Shown here piece after piece: positions 42,895 through 51,008 of a stretch of DNA of 51,008 bases (positions within the stretch are counted from its first letter, which is position 1; every line of letters begins with the position of its first letter). The stretch comes from SVTX01 sp045585895 (lineage in GTDB: Bacteria; Bacillota; Clostridia; Oscillospirales; CAG-272). A model generated the notes under the pieces. The model searched no databases, was not told the origin of the DNA, and saw only the letters and a list, made by a program, of their open reading frames with translations. Location of the stretch: positions 1 through 51,008 of the forward strand of contig JAZMZI010000143.1 of the NCBI GenBank assembly GCA_045585895.1. The letters are read 5' to 3'. Made by a program: the position numbers and the translations under genes.

Positions 42895-45870
42895 ATGAGA
42901 CAGACCCGTATTATCTCATTAGCTTTGGTGCTGATAATGATCTTATCCATCGTTTTCAGCTCCTGCGGCGCCCCCGAAGCGGAGACCACCACAGGAATTG
43001 GAACCGAAGCTACAACCGAACCAAAAACCGAAACTCCTACCGATGTTACGAGTGAAGAAACGGATGAGACCAATGACCCTGTTATCACCGAAGGGGCGAC
43101 TACATCCGCTTCGACCACCGCTGAGGAAACCGAGTCCGAGACCGACACCGTTGAGCTCTCAGGCGAGACCACCGCTGAGGAGACCAACGAGATCACTTCC
43201 GAAAAGCAAGAGGAGACCACCACCATGGAAGAGACTACAACCGTAGAAGAGGCTACTACCGTAGAAGAGGCTACTACCGTAGAAGAGGCTACTACCGTAG
43301 AAGAGGCTACTACCGTGGAAGAGACTACAACCGTAGAAGAGGCTACTACCGTAGAAGAGGCTACTACCGTGGAAGAAACCACCACAGTTATCACCGACGC
43401 AATGATCGGCGACACCTTTGAGGCTGAATATGCCGCAGATTTCTCTGTTTCAAGAGTATTCTCCAACGATATGGTCGTCCAGAGAGGCGAGCATATCAGA
43501 GTATGGGGCTTTGCTCCCGAAAGTGAAAACGGCAAGAAGGTAACCGGTGAATTCAAGGGTATGTTTGCCGAGGCTCTTATTGAAAACGGCGAATGGTGCC
43601 TCACCTTCACCTCCCGTCTCGAGGCTGATACCGTAGGCGCTGAGATGAAGATCTACGCAGGCGAAAACAAGACCGTGACCTTTACGGGCGTCCTTGTGGG
43701 CGACGTGTATATGGTTGTCGGTCAGTCCAACGTCGAATATAGCGTTCAGACTCATATCAACAACACAAACGCGGCTACCCAGGGCGGCGGCACTGCTGCA
43801 ATCGACGAAAATTCCATAATCCGTCTCAACAAGATCAATAACAGCTCGGGCGGATATTTTGATAAAAAAGGCACCGACTACGTATATAAGGATGCACAAA
43901 GCACCAAGCAGTGGACAAAAACCACTGAGTCCGACACTCTTGGTTTCTCGGCTATCGGATACTACTTCGCTAAAAAGGTAGTTGAAAAGACAAACGGTGA
44001 GATACCCGTAGGCGTTATCGAGTTCGGATTCTCGGGCGCGCCCCTCGGCTCTTACCTTCCCAATGAAATAGCCGAAAAACACAATACCGATTCCCTTTCC
44101 TCCGCAACGGGTACATATATAACCACGGGAGTCAATGCTGCCAGCTCTCCAGGAAGATACATCTACAACTGCCATATGGCGGCGTTTGAAAAATTCGCTA
44201 TGGCAGGACTTATCTGGTATCAGGGCGAGAGCAACAACTCCTACGACGAGGCGGTAAAGTATAACGAAATATTCTCTTCCCTCGTTGAGTATATGAGAGA
44301 CACTCACAACGTAATAAACAAGGATTTCCCCGTATTCATCACCGAATTCCCTTCGATCTACAAAAAGCCCGAGGGCTTTACCGAGACCTGGCACTTTATG
44401 GAGCTGGGTATCATTCGCTCCTTCATGGGTAGCATCCCCACCGTGCTTGATAACAGCTACGTCGCTGTATCAAGCGATCTTTGGAGCAACAAGACCTTCT
44501 TCAACAGCCTTCATCCCAACTGTAAATTCGAGCAGGCAGAAAGACTTGCCGCTCTCGCAAACGTTGTTATATACGGCAACGATACCCTTGACAAAGCAAC
44601 CGGTCCCGTTTTTGAGAGCATGACCCTCAGCGCCGACAAGAAGACAGTAACTCTCACCTTTACGAACGTAGGCGACGGGCTTACCACAAAGGACGGCGGC
44701 ATTGCGGTTTCGGGAATCGTCGGCTTTGGCGCAAAGACCGTCGGTCTGTTCAGCCGTATTACCCCCAAGAGCGCGGAGATCACCGCCAAGGATCAGATCA
44801 CCGTTACCTTCGACGAGGAGGTCAAGGGCGTGGCATACAACTTCCTATCAAGCGACCTTTACGGCGAGACTCTCAATCTTTGCAACAGTAACGGTTGCCC
44901 CGCATCTGCATTCGTTACTCCTTATGAAGAAATAAATCTTGGCAGCTTCAAGGCAGAGGACTTCATTGAAAGAGACCACAAATCTCTGGGGCTTGTGAAA
45001 AAAGCCTTCGATGCTCTGAACGCAGACGGCGTAAAGCTTTTTGAAAACGGTGGAATCGACGCAAAGCTGCTTGCGGCAGGAAATAAGGTGGCAATAACCA
45101 AGGGAACAGGTATTCTTCAATGCAACGGCTGGATCGGATTCAAACACAAGATCATCGTATTCGGTTATTCTATTGACGGAAGTAATGCGGTTCTGAAATC
45201 CTCTCCTGCGATCCCCGAGCAGGCGGTCATTAACGCAGGCGGCGAGCATGCGGTAAGGTTTTACGTCAACATTGACGTAAGCGAGCTCTCGGTCGGCGAT
45301 CATACGGTTTCTCTCCTGGCGCTCGTCGACTACAATGACGGCACCGTCGCCAAGCTCCTCACCTTCACAGTGACCGTCACCGAGCCCGAGGAAGCTCCCG
45401 ACGATCCCATAGTAGACCCCAACGCTCCCAATAATACCTATCCTTCCTATAACACCTCCGGATACGGCATCAGAGGATTCGCATTCGATCTGCTTTCCAA
45501 GGACAGCACCATTATCTACACCGATGGCGGTGTTGTTAATAAGCTGAAGGCAGACGGCAACGTAGTAACCGTAGCCAAAGGGACAAAAACCATCCGTATG
45601 TACGGATGGATAGGCTTTGAAACGGCTCTTGATAAATTCGGCTGGGCGATCGATGGCAAGGAAGTCATCGCTACCGATCCAAGCCCCAACCCCAGTCAGT
45701 CAATTATCAATTCGGGCGGTGAGCATGCCAGAAGATTTGACGTTCTTGCCGATATTTCCGAACTTGAGGTCGGAGATCACACCTTGGAGCTTTTGGTTCG
45801 CATCAACACCAAGGACGGACAGACCGCTACCCTTCTTATCCATTCCTTCACCATTGTCGTAACCGAATAA
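42895..45870 (+). CDS. Sialate O-acetylesterase-domain lipoprotein
   Basis: 991 residues from ATG 42895, with AAAGGA upstream. A signal peptide ends in a lipobox with Cys24 (VFSSC). Residues 25–165 are a Glu/Thr-rich linker including nine copies of a six-residue repeat (TTVEEA). The SGNH-hydrolase domain follows, with GQSN at 276–279, WYQGESN at 441–447 and a SLHP histidine near 540, as in SASA-type esterases that remove O-acetyl groups from sialic acids or acetylated polysaccharides. Residues about 682–835 and 845–991 are two copies of one beta-rich module sharing YGWIGF/NGWIGF, GGEHA and VGDHT. It is surface-anchored. Xylan acetyl esterase activity is an alternative. Confidence 0.85.
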   Translation: MRQTRIISLALVLIMILSIVFSSCGAPEAETTTGIGTEATTEPKTETPTDVTSEETDETNDPVITEGATTSASTTAEETESETDTVELSGETTAEETNEITSEKQEETTTMEETTTVEEATTVEEATTVEEATTVEEATTVEETTTVEEATTVEEATTVEETTTVITDAMIGDTFEAEYAADFSVSRVFSNDMVVQRGEHIRVWGFAPESENGKKVTGEFKGMFAEALIENGEWCLTFTSRLEADTVGAEMKIYAGENKTVTFTGVLVGDVYMVVGQSNVEYSVQTHINNTNAATQGGGTAAIDENSIIRLNKINNSSGGYFDKKGTDYVYKDAQSTKQWTKTTESDTLGFSAIGYYFAKKVVEKTNGEIPVGVIEFGFSGAPLGSYLPNEIAEKHNTDSLSSATGTYITTGVNAASSPGRYIYNCHMAAFEKFAMAGLIWYQGESNNSYDEAVKYNEIFSSLVEYMRDTHNVINKDFPVFITEFPSIYKKPEGFTETWHFMELGIIRSFMGSIPTVLDNSYVAVSSDLWSNKTFFNSLHPNCKFEQAERLAALANVVIYGNDTLDKATGPVFESMTLSADKKTVTLTFTNVGDGLTTKDGGIAVSGIVGFGAKTVGLFSRITPKSAEITAKDQITVTFDEEVKGVAYNFLSSDLYGETLNLCNSNGCPASAFVTPYEEINLGSFKAEDFIERDHKSLGLVKKAFDALNADGVKLFENGGIDAKLLAAGNKVAITKGTGILQCNGWIGFKHKIIVFGYSIDGSNAVLKSSPAIPEQAVINAGGEHAVRFYVNIDVSELSVGDHTVSLLALVDYNDGTVAKLLTFTVTVTEPEEAPDDPIVDPNAPNNTYPSYNTSGYGIRGFAFDLLSKDSTIIYTDGGVVNKLKADGNVVTVAKGTKTIRMYGWIGFETALDKFGWAIDGKEVIATDPSPNPSQSIINSGGEHARRFDVLADISELEVGDHTLELLVRINTKDGQTATLLIHSFTIVVTE
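43225..43386 (+). repeat. 18-bp tandem repeat (nine units) in the lipoprotein linker
   Basis: Nine in-frame units of the type GTAGAAGAGGCTACTACC. Six are identical; units 1, 6 and 9 are variants with GAGACTACAACC or similar, suggesting an earlier block duplication. Being a multiple of three, copy changes would alter linker length without breaking the frame. Confidence 0.9.
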
Positions 45871-45881
45871 TTAAGCATTCA

Positions 45882-45922
45882 GCCTCCCTCGGCATGTGAA
45901 AGCATAGCCGAAGGAGGCTTTT
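45882..45922 (+). terminator. Terminator of the esterase lipoprotein gene
   Basis: GCCTCCCTCGGC (45882–45893) pairs with GCCGAAGGAGGC (45907–45918) apart from one mismatch, followed by four T. Confidence 0.85.
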
Positions 45923-46051
45923 CTTATATTTAAGTAAGTAATCACATCAATATGGTGAAAATTGCAACATTTTCATTGAATTTTGCCTGTTTTTTTGCAA
46001 AAATTTGTGTTAAAATGGTCTTACCGAATACATTTATAAGGAGATATCATT

Positions 46052-47068
46052 ATGGCAGCTCCAAGCTATTGGAAAACAGATCTTGAATATATAAAAAGCG
46101 TGTATGAGAGTGCTACAGCTTGCACCGAAAAGCGGATTTTATGCCAAAGTGCGGGAAATCGACCCGTCTATATGCTGGCGTATGGCGAAAAAAAGAGGCT
46201 CGGCACGGCAAATCTATCATCTGCCCTCGGAGCACGCGATAAGGGCTGCTATTGCCCTGAGGGTCAGCAAAAATGCGTCATACTTATCGGCGCGGTACAC
46301 GGTCAGGAGACCGAGGGCGTCGCCGCCATTATGAATCTTATTTCCCTGCTCGAAACCGGGGTCGACCTTGCGGGAAAGCGCAACGACGCTCTCCTTGAAG
46401 CCACGAAGGGTATCCGTCTTGTGCTTGTTCCCGTGGCAAACGTGGACGGTCGCGCGAGAGTTGAGGTCGACTGTATGGTTGGCAGAAGATTTGAGGAGCT
46501 TCGCTATTGGGGACAGGGCACTTGGGCAGACGGCTCACCCTGCAATTGGCCCGAATGTAAGAGAGTTCATCCCATCAAGGACGCGGCGGGCTTTCTTGGC
46601 GGCTATTACAATGACGACGGCGTAAACCTTATGCACGATAACTTTTTCCACCCAATGGCGCGGGAGACGCAGGCTATTCTCGACCTTTGCGAGGGCGAGG
46701 CGGCGGACTATATCCTGCACCTTCACGGCGGCGGTAATATAAAAGGCGGTATGCTACCAACCGATTACGTCACCAAGGAGTGTTCCATGGCGATCGAAGA
46801 GCTTTATCAACGCTGTCAGGCGGTCGGTGACCGAGAAGGGCTTGAGTTCTTCCACGGAGCTATTCCCGATATTCCCTCGGGCAAGAATCCTCCTCCCTTT
46901 AATCTTGTCAGTGCAACTCATCACGTCAGCGGCGGTATGGCAGCATGCTACGAAAGTAACGAGGGCATACTTGACGAGCCTATCGGCAAACCCCTTGATT
47001 GCGAAACGATCCTCCGTATGCACGAGATCTTATTTGAAGAGTGCTTCAAAATGGCAAAAAACAAATAA
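46052..47068 (+). CDS. M14 family zinc carboxypeptidase-like protein
   Basis: 338 residues; ATG 46052 has AAGGAG upstream. GAVHGQETEGVAA (about residues 75–87) provides the HXXE zinc pair, DYILHLHGGG (about 222–231) the third histidine, and CYESNEGILDE near 300 the catalytic glutamate region, as in metallocarboxypeptidases and related amidohydrolases. There is no signal peptide, so it is probably cytoplasmic and may trim imported peptides or cell-wall fragments. No promoter with consensus spacing was found; the gene follows a terminator and precedes the lyase gene by about 110 bases. Confidence 0.82.
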   Translation: MAAPSYWKTDLEYIKSVYESATACTEKRILCQSAGNRPVYMLAYGEKKRLGTANLSSALGARDKGCYCPEGQQKCVILIGAVHGQETEGVAAIMNLISLLETGVDLAGKRNDALLEATKGIRLVLVPVANVDGRARVEVDCMVGRRFEELRYWGQGTWADGSPCNWPECKRVHPIKDAAGFLGGYYNDDGVNLMHDNFFHPMARETQAILDLCEGEAADYILHLHGGGNIKGGMLPTDYVTKECSMAIEELYQRCQAVGDREGLEFFHGAIPDIPSGKNPPPFNLVSATHHVSGGMAACYESNEGILDEPIGKPLDCETILRMHEILFEECFKMAKNK

Positions 47069-47096
47069 ATTACAATTTATCTGTCAGTTTGTTTTT

Positions 47097-47130
47097 GTTC
47101 ATTTCTTGCCCGCGTCGGCAAGAAACGAAC
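47097..47130 (+). other. Strong hairpin between the peptidase and lyase genes
   Basis: GTTC.TTTCTTGCC pairs with GGCAAGAAA.GAAC around a six-base loop. No T-run follows, so it is more likely an mRNA processing or stability element than a terminator. Confidence 0.55.
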
Positions 47131-47176
47131 ACATAAACCCACCGATAAATCAAAATTTGAAATACAAAATAGAATT

Positions 47177-49477
47177 ATGAACAACAAACTTTACAACACT
47201 TCTCTTTTCACCGATGATGACTTTAAAGCCGCGCGAGACAGTTGGCGGCTTGATCTTTGCGGTGATTCCTCTTCTAATTCCCCATCGATAGAAGGCATGA
47301 AAGAGCTTTTAAGAATGCGCGACGCAGACAGTTTCGATCTTCGTAAAAAAATGAATCCCACCTCCGACGCGCCCATTCTTTTCGGCAATCATCCTCCGAT
47401 CCTTTCGGGTGAGTTGAAGCCGCAATACGACAGACTTCTCCGTATAGCACTTCCCTTCGGCACTGTCGGTTGCAACGGATACCGCTCTAAAGAGCTGCTT
47501 GATGATATTCTTTGGGGGCTTGAGCTTTTATATGATAAAATGTACGGCGAAAACCTAGTCACCGACACAAGCTTCCGCTCCTGGAAGGAGTTCGACTGGT
47601 GGGATTGGTACGTAGGTGCCGCATGCCCTCTTATGGATATTCTTATGATAATCGAGGATTTCGTCGAGCCTTCCATTATCAAAAAATTCATTACACCCGT
47701 GGCTTTTCTGCGCCACGAAATGAGAACCGCGCCCACCGCCGCCGAGGCTATGTCGCGTATCGTCACCCTTACTCCTCTCGCGCTCATAACACATGACCGA
47801 GAGCTTTTAAATACTCTTTTTTCCGAATGTGAATTACTGCTTGAAAGCCACGATTCGGGTGACAATATGCGCCGTGATTTTTGCTGTATGACCCACGGTA
47901 TGCCTTATAACGTTGCCTACGGCGTCATCAACCTCTCCCGAATCGGCAAGGTAGTGCAGATACTTTCCCGCTCACCTCTCGCCTATCCCCTGAAAAACCT
48001 TGACAATCTCAAAGGCATGCTCCGCTACACCTTTGCCCCCATCCTCTACCGCGGAAGAACCTTTGCGGCAATGAACGGTCGCGCAATGCAATACGATAAC
48101 TGCGCCGCCACTATTCTGCGCGAGGTGCACTATCTTTACGGACTTTTCGGCGAGGATTTCGACCGAGAAATAAGCTCTCTTATCGCGCGCAACGACTCGC
48201 CGGAGGTGAGAGAACAGCTAATTTCCTCATACGCCGAGGGAATGAGCCTTGAAAAATACAGAAAAATAAATTCTATCGTCGGCACGCGTTTTGCCGAATG
48301 CCCCAAGACTCATATTTACTCGTATTCCCGCTATTCGGAGGCTTTATCAAGCGTAAAATTTGCCCAAACCGAGCCTTCCGACAGCGCATACTTCTGGTAC
48401 TCGGGCGATATCGGAGTTCAGCACCGCCACGGCTGTATGGCGGGACTGCGTATGCCCTCTTCCCGTTCATTTGGATACGAATGCATGAACGGAGACAACG
48501 GCGACGGCTGGTACACGGGCGAGGGCGCGCTCTATCTCTACACCCCCACGGGCTTTGACGAGTTTTCGCCCGAGTGGTGGAAAAACGCCGACAAGCATCT
48601 TATCCCCGGCACTACCGTTGACGAAAGAAAACGTGAAATTATGTTTTTCAATCGGGCTTGGCGATGCCAACGGGATTTCGTAGGCGGCGTTTCGCTTTCG
48701 GGCGAATATATGACCGCAAGCATGGATTACGAAGCCTTTAACAACGAGATCGACGAGGGCAGACCCGATACGGGATACGGCAGAAGCCTACCCGTTTACT
48801 ACTGCACTCTGACGGCTAAAAAAAGCTATTTTTTCTTCGACGGCGCAATTCTTTGTATAGGCTGTGACGTTTGCGCCTACGACGGCTACTCTGTACGCAC
48901 CGTAGTGGAAAACCGCGCTCTCGACTCCGATGAATTTGTAATAGCGGACGGCAAAAGGCTGAATTTCGAAAAAGGCGAGTTTCCTATTGCCGCAGAAAGG
49001 ATATTCATACCGCATACGGGCGGTTTTATCTTCCCCGAGGGCGGCAATTTAAGGATAAGATTCTACGAAAACGGCGGTGTGCGTTTCGTAGCGGTTTGGT
49101 TCGATCACGGGATCGATCCGAAGGATGAAAAATACGCTTATATAATCCTGCCGAATGCTTCCGACCGTGACGTTTTTGACTACGACTTAAACAACGTCGA
49201 AATTCTCCGCAACGACGGCAAAATTCAGAGTGCAAAAGAAAAATCAAGCGGACTTTTTGGTATCGTTTTCCGCGAGGCAGGCGAGCTTTGCGGCATTACG
49301 GCAGACCACGGAATGATCGCTATGGCGAGGCAGACCGACGGCAAAACAACAGAAATAACTGTTTGCGATCCTACTCAAAAAAGGACCGATGTCTCTTTTG
49401 CCGTCGACGGAAAAAAACTTGAAATTTCCACCGATTCGGCAAGAGGCAGAGGTTACCTTTTTGATCTGAAAATTTAA
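47177..49477 (+). CDS. Polysaccharide lyase family 8 protein
   Basis: 766 residues. The PL8 (hyaluronate/chondroitin/xanthan lyase) layout is visible: EFDWWDWYVGAACPLMD (about residues 138–154) matches the NWWDWEIG block, CMTHGMPYNVAYG (about 236–248) holds the catalytic His/Tyr, NGRAM near 300 the catalytic arginine, then GLRMPSSRS, NGDNGDGWYTGEGALYLY and LIPGTTVDE of the beta-sandwich domain. It cleaves uronic-acid-containing glycans by beta-elimination. No signal peptide is visible, which is unusual and points to cleavage of imported oligosaccharides. The ATG lacks a clear ribosome site. An AraC gene follows. Confidence 0.85.
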   Translation: MNNKLYNTSLFTDDDFKAARDSWRLDLCGDSSSNSPSIEGMKELLRMRDADSFDLRKKMNPTSDAPILFGNHPPILSGELKPQYDRLLRIALPFGTVGCNGYRSKELLDDILWGLELLYDKMYGENLVTDTSFRSWKEFDWWDWYVGAACPLMDILMIIEDFVEPSIIKKFITPVAFLRHEMRTAPTAAEAMSRIVTLTPLALITHDRELLNTLFSECELLLESHDSGDNMRRDFCCMTHGMPYNVAYGVINLSRIGKVVQILSRSPLAYPLKNLDNLKGMLRYTFAPILYRGRTFAAMNGRAMQYDNCAATILREVHYLYGLFGEDFDREISSLIARNDSPEVREQLISSYAEGMSLEKYRKINSIVGTRFAECPKTHIYSYSRYSEALSSVKFAQTEPSDSAYFWYSGDIGVQHRHGCMAGLRMPSSRSFGYECMNGDNGDGWYTGEGALYLYTPTGFDEFSPEWWKNADKHLIPGTTVDERKREIMFFNRAWRCQRDFVGGVSLSGEYMTASMDYEAFNNEIDEGRPDTGYGRSLPVYYCTLTAKKSYFFFDGAILCIGCDVCAYDGYSVRTVVENRALDSDEFVIADGKRLNFEKGEFPIAAERIFIPHTGGFIFPEGGNLRIRFYENGGVRFVAVWFDHGIDPKDEKYAYIILPNASDRDVFDYDLNNVEILRNDGKIQSAKEKSSGLFGIVFREAGELCGITADHGMIAMARQTDGKTTEITVCDPTQKRTDVSFAVDGKKLEISTDSARGRGYLFDLKI

Positions 49478-49577
49478 CCGACCGAACATACTTCAATTAA
49501 CGCGAAATAAAAGCCAATAATAACGTGCGTCAAAACATATCCCGAAAATTTCCAATGATAAATTTCGGACAAGGTAG

Positions 49578-49606
49578 TTGACAATTCTCTGCTTTGGTGT
49601 TACAAT
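49578..49606 (+). promoter_or_regulatory. Promoter of the second AraC gene
   Basis: TTGACA (49578–49583), 17 bases, TACAAT (49601–49606), 31 bases before the ATG. Confidence 0.75.
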
Positions 49607-49637
49607 ATCCACATAATTGACGTAAAGGAGTCACTCA

Positions 49638-50492
49638 ATGAGGAACTCAAACATCGAAGCTTTGAATAAGGTAACCATTCCTATCGAAGGGGTTTTCGGC
49701 GCAGCGCCAAGCGTCCTTTGGATAAATGCTGCTTGCAGAGAAAACAGATACACTCTTAACCTCAAACCGCATAATCATGCCTTCTTTGAAATGCATCTTA
49801 TTATCGGAGGAAGCATATCTTACAGATTCAACGACGGAGAATTTACCGTTTCCGAGAACAGTCTTATCGTAATCTCGCCTCACGTTATCCACTGCATTCC
49901 CGAAGAAAGCGACGACTTTCAAAAGGTCACGGTTGCGTTTGAGATCGAAGGCGACGGTGAGATTAAATCGATTTTGGAAGGCAAAAAAAAGGCAGTAGTA
50001 ACTATGAACGACGACATGAAGCGAAGCGTGGATTTTATCATCCGACGTGCAAAAAGCAAGTCCGTTTGTTCGGAGCTATTGATAAAAAACAGACTTTGCG
50101 AGCTTATCTACTCCGTTGCCGAAAGCCTCGGCGCGCGCCCCGCCGTATCTTCCGAAAACTACGACACGAGGGTGATCAAAGCAAAAAAATATATTGAGGA
50201 TAATCCCCATATCTTCCTCACCTGCGACGAGGTGGCGCGATACTGTAACGTCAGCTCCAAGCAACTCGGAAGACTGTTTTATCAATATGAAAAGATCTCT
50301 CTTTTAGCCTTTATCCACGGTCAGAAGATCGAAGACGCTAAAAAATTGGTGCTTGAAACCGACGAGCTTTTTGAAACCATCAGCCAGCGTCTCGGTTTTT
50401 CAAGCGTTAATTATTTCGGTAAGTTCTTTGCCAAGCACACGAGCATGACGCCGGGAGATTTCAGAAAAACCTTCGGTAACGATCATCAATAA
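49638..50492 (+). CDS. AraC family transcriptional regulator
   Basis: 284 residues; ATG 49638 follows AAAGGAG. The N-terminal cupin domain has KPHNHAFFEMHLIIGG (about residues 48–63) and ISPHVIHCIPEE (about 85–96). The C-terminal part has two helix-turn-helix motifs (LTCDEVARYCNVSSKQLGRLFYQYE; ISQRLGFSSVNYFGKFFAKHTSMTP). It has its own promoter and a terminator behind it. It probably controls the adjacent lyase and peptidase genes or the following lipoprotein gene in response to a sugar. Confidence 0.87.
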   Translation: MRNSNIEALNKVTIPIEGVFGAAPSVLWINAACRENRYTLNLKPHNHAFFEMHLIIGGSISYRFNDGEFTVSENSLIVISPHVIHCIPEESDDFQKVTVAFEIEGDGEIKSILEGKKKAVVTMNDDMKRSVDFIIRRAKSKSVCSELLIKNRLCELIYSVAESLGARPAVSSENYDTRVIKAKKYIEDNPHIFLTCDEVARYCNVSSKQLGRLFYQYEKISLLAFIHGQKIEDAKKLVLETDELFETISQRLGFSSVNYFGKFFAKHTSMTPGDFRKTFGNDHQ

Positions 50493-50512
50493 AATATTAC
50501 AAAATAGACAAC

Positions 50513-50538
50513 AAGTCCGCTTCGGCGGACTTCTTTTT
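50513..50538 (+). terminator. Terminator of the second AraC gene
   Basis: Perfect stem AAGTCCGC-TTCG-GCGGACTT (50513–50532) followed by CTTTTT. Confidence 0.9.
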
Positions 50539-50557
50539 ATACATTTCGGACAACTAC

Positions 50558-50585
50558 TTGAAATATCCTTAGAATATGATATAAT
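50558..50585 (+). promoter_or_regulatory. Promoter of the right-edge lipoprotein gene
   Basis: TTGAAA (50558–50563), 16 bases, TATAAT (50580–50585), giving a leader of about 90 bases that contains a large hairpin. Confidence 0.7.
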
Positions 50586-50601
50586 GAATACAGGAATAAA
50601 A

Positions 50602-50653
50602 GCCGAGTAAGTTTTGCTGCCGTCCTTGTTTTCACGGCGCGGCAAAACTCGGC
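50602..50653 (+). promoter_or_regulatory. Leader hairpin of the right-edge lipoprotein gene
   Basis: GCCGAG..GTTTTGC.GCCG pairs with CGGCG.GGCAAAACTCGGC around a 12-base loop, ending 16 bases before the ribosome site. It may stabilise or regulate the mRNA; no known riboswitch class was recognised. Confidence 0.5.
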
Positions 50654-50680
50654 GTCAAGAATCAGAAAGGATGGATCTTT

Positions 50681-51008
50681 ATGAAAAAATCATTTCTCAG
50701 CATAATCTCCGTAATTTTGGTTGTGCTTATGATAGTGGGTACTTTTGCATCCTGTAACCCCTCTTCGGGTAACGATGCGGAAAGTTCTAAGGAAACCTCT
50801 TCCGCTACTCAAAACGAAAGCTCTGCCAACGGAGGCGAATCCAACGGAACCGCTTCTTCTCAAGGCAGTGTGTCAAGCGCTCCCGAAAGCAGTGATACCA
50901 ACGCTCCCGAAAGCATCAACACTAACACTCCCGAGGGCAGTGATACCAACGCTCCCGAGAGTAGTGATACCAACGCTCCCGAGAGCAGCGACACCAACGC
51001 TCCCGAGG
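50681..51008 (+). CDS. Lipoprotein with repeat linker, N-terminal part (runs off window)
   Basis: The first 109 codons of a gene cut by the right edge. ATG 50681 has GAAAGG upstream. A hydrophobic signal peptide ends in a lipobox with Cys26 (FASC). The following residues are a Ser/Asn/Glu/Thr-rich linker that passes into an eight-residue repeat (SDTNAPES) from residue 71. The functional domain is not in the window. By analogy with the 42895 gene it could be a surface glycan-active or binding protein. Confidence 0.85.
   Translation, partial: MKKSFLSIISVILVVLMIVGTFASCNPSSGNDAESSKETSSATQNESSANGGESNGTASSQGSVSSAPESSDTNAPESINTNTPEGSDTNAPESSDTNAPESSDTNAPE
50891..51008 (+). repeat. 24-bp tandem repeat in the right-edge lipoprotein
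   Basis: At least five in-frame units of the type AGTGATACCAACGCTCCCGA + AAGC, the second one diverged and the fifth cut by the window end. Confidence 0.85.

Noticed and set aside
43225..43386. Regular short repeats suggesting a CRISPR array
   Set aside because: Units are directly adjacent without spacers and are in frame within a lipoprotein linker; no cas genes are present.
45923..46051. Promoter for the M14 peptidase gene
   Set aside because: TTGCCT, TTGCAA and TAAAAT-like hexamers occur, but none at 16–18 base spacing.

Overview
The window looks like the chromosome of an anaerobic, low- to mid-GC Firmicute of the class Clostridia, probably a gut lineage near Oscillospiraceae/Ruminococcaceae. 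The signs are an IspH–ribosomal S1 fusion, a clostridial glycerol-3-phosphate operon (GlpA-like, FAD oxidoreductase, DUF1667, GlpP), strong AGGAGG-type ribosome sites with frequent GTG/TTG starts, and TTGACA–17–TATAAT promoters. No species can be named from the sequence alone.

Left part (1–11.7 kb): a truncated lipoprotein gene, a DegV lipid-binding protein, tRNA-Val(GAC) whose 3' end and terminator are duplicated around a palindromic insert, and a GH109-like Gfo/Idh/MocA protein divergent from an AraC regulator. The cmk–plsC–ispH/S1 housekeeping operon follows, then a possible non-coding inverted-repeat element (7541–7866), an RpiR regulator with a BaiN/YhiN-type flavoprotein, and a uracil permease.

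Centre (11.7–37.8 kb): one 24-gene, minus-strand exopolysaccharide operon driven by a consensus promoter at 37875–37903. It ends in a bidirectional terminator that contains the last stop codon. It encodes an initiating phosphosugar transferase with a DegT aminotransferase, seven glycosyltransferases, an acyltransferase, a Wzy-like polymerase, a Wzx flippase and a pyruvyl transferase paired with an FrhB-like iron–sulfur protein. CapE/CapF/CapG homologues should make UDP-N-acetyl-L-fucosamine. The most striking part is a phosphonate module: a three-domain nucleotidyltransferase–cytidylyltransferase–PEP mutase fusion, phosphonopyruvate decarboxylase and phosphonoacetaldehyde reductase, with a LicD-type transferase in the same operon. 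I infer a polysaccharide decorated with 2-hydroxyethylphosphonate delivered from a CMP-activated form. The middle of the operon is clearly more A/T-rich than its ends, as expected for an exchanged serotype cassette.

Right part (38.1–51 kb): a glycerol-3-phosphate operon (GlpA-like dehydrogenase, FAD oxidoreductase, DUF1667, GlpP antiterminator, HAD phosphatase) whose leader holds a possible attenuator. Divergent from it is a large lipoprotein with a sialate O-acetylesterase domain, an 18-bp repeat linker and a duplicated C-terminal module. An M14-type carboxypeptidase, a polysaccharide lyase family 8 enzyme (both without signal peptides) and an AraC regulator follow. The window ends inside another lipoprotein gene with 24-bp repeats. 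With the GH109-like protein, these flanks suggest foraging on host or dietary glycans.
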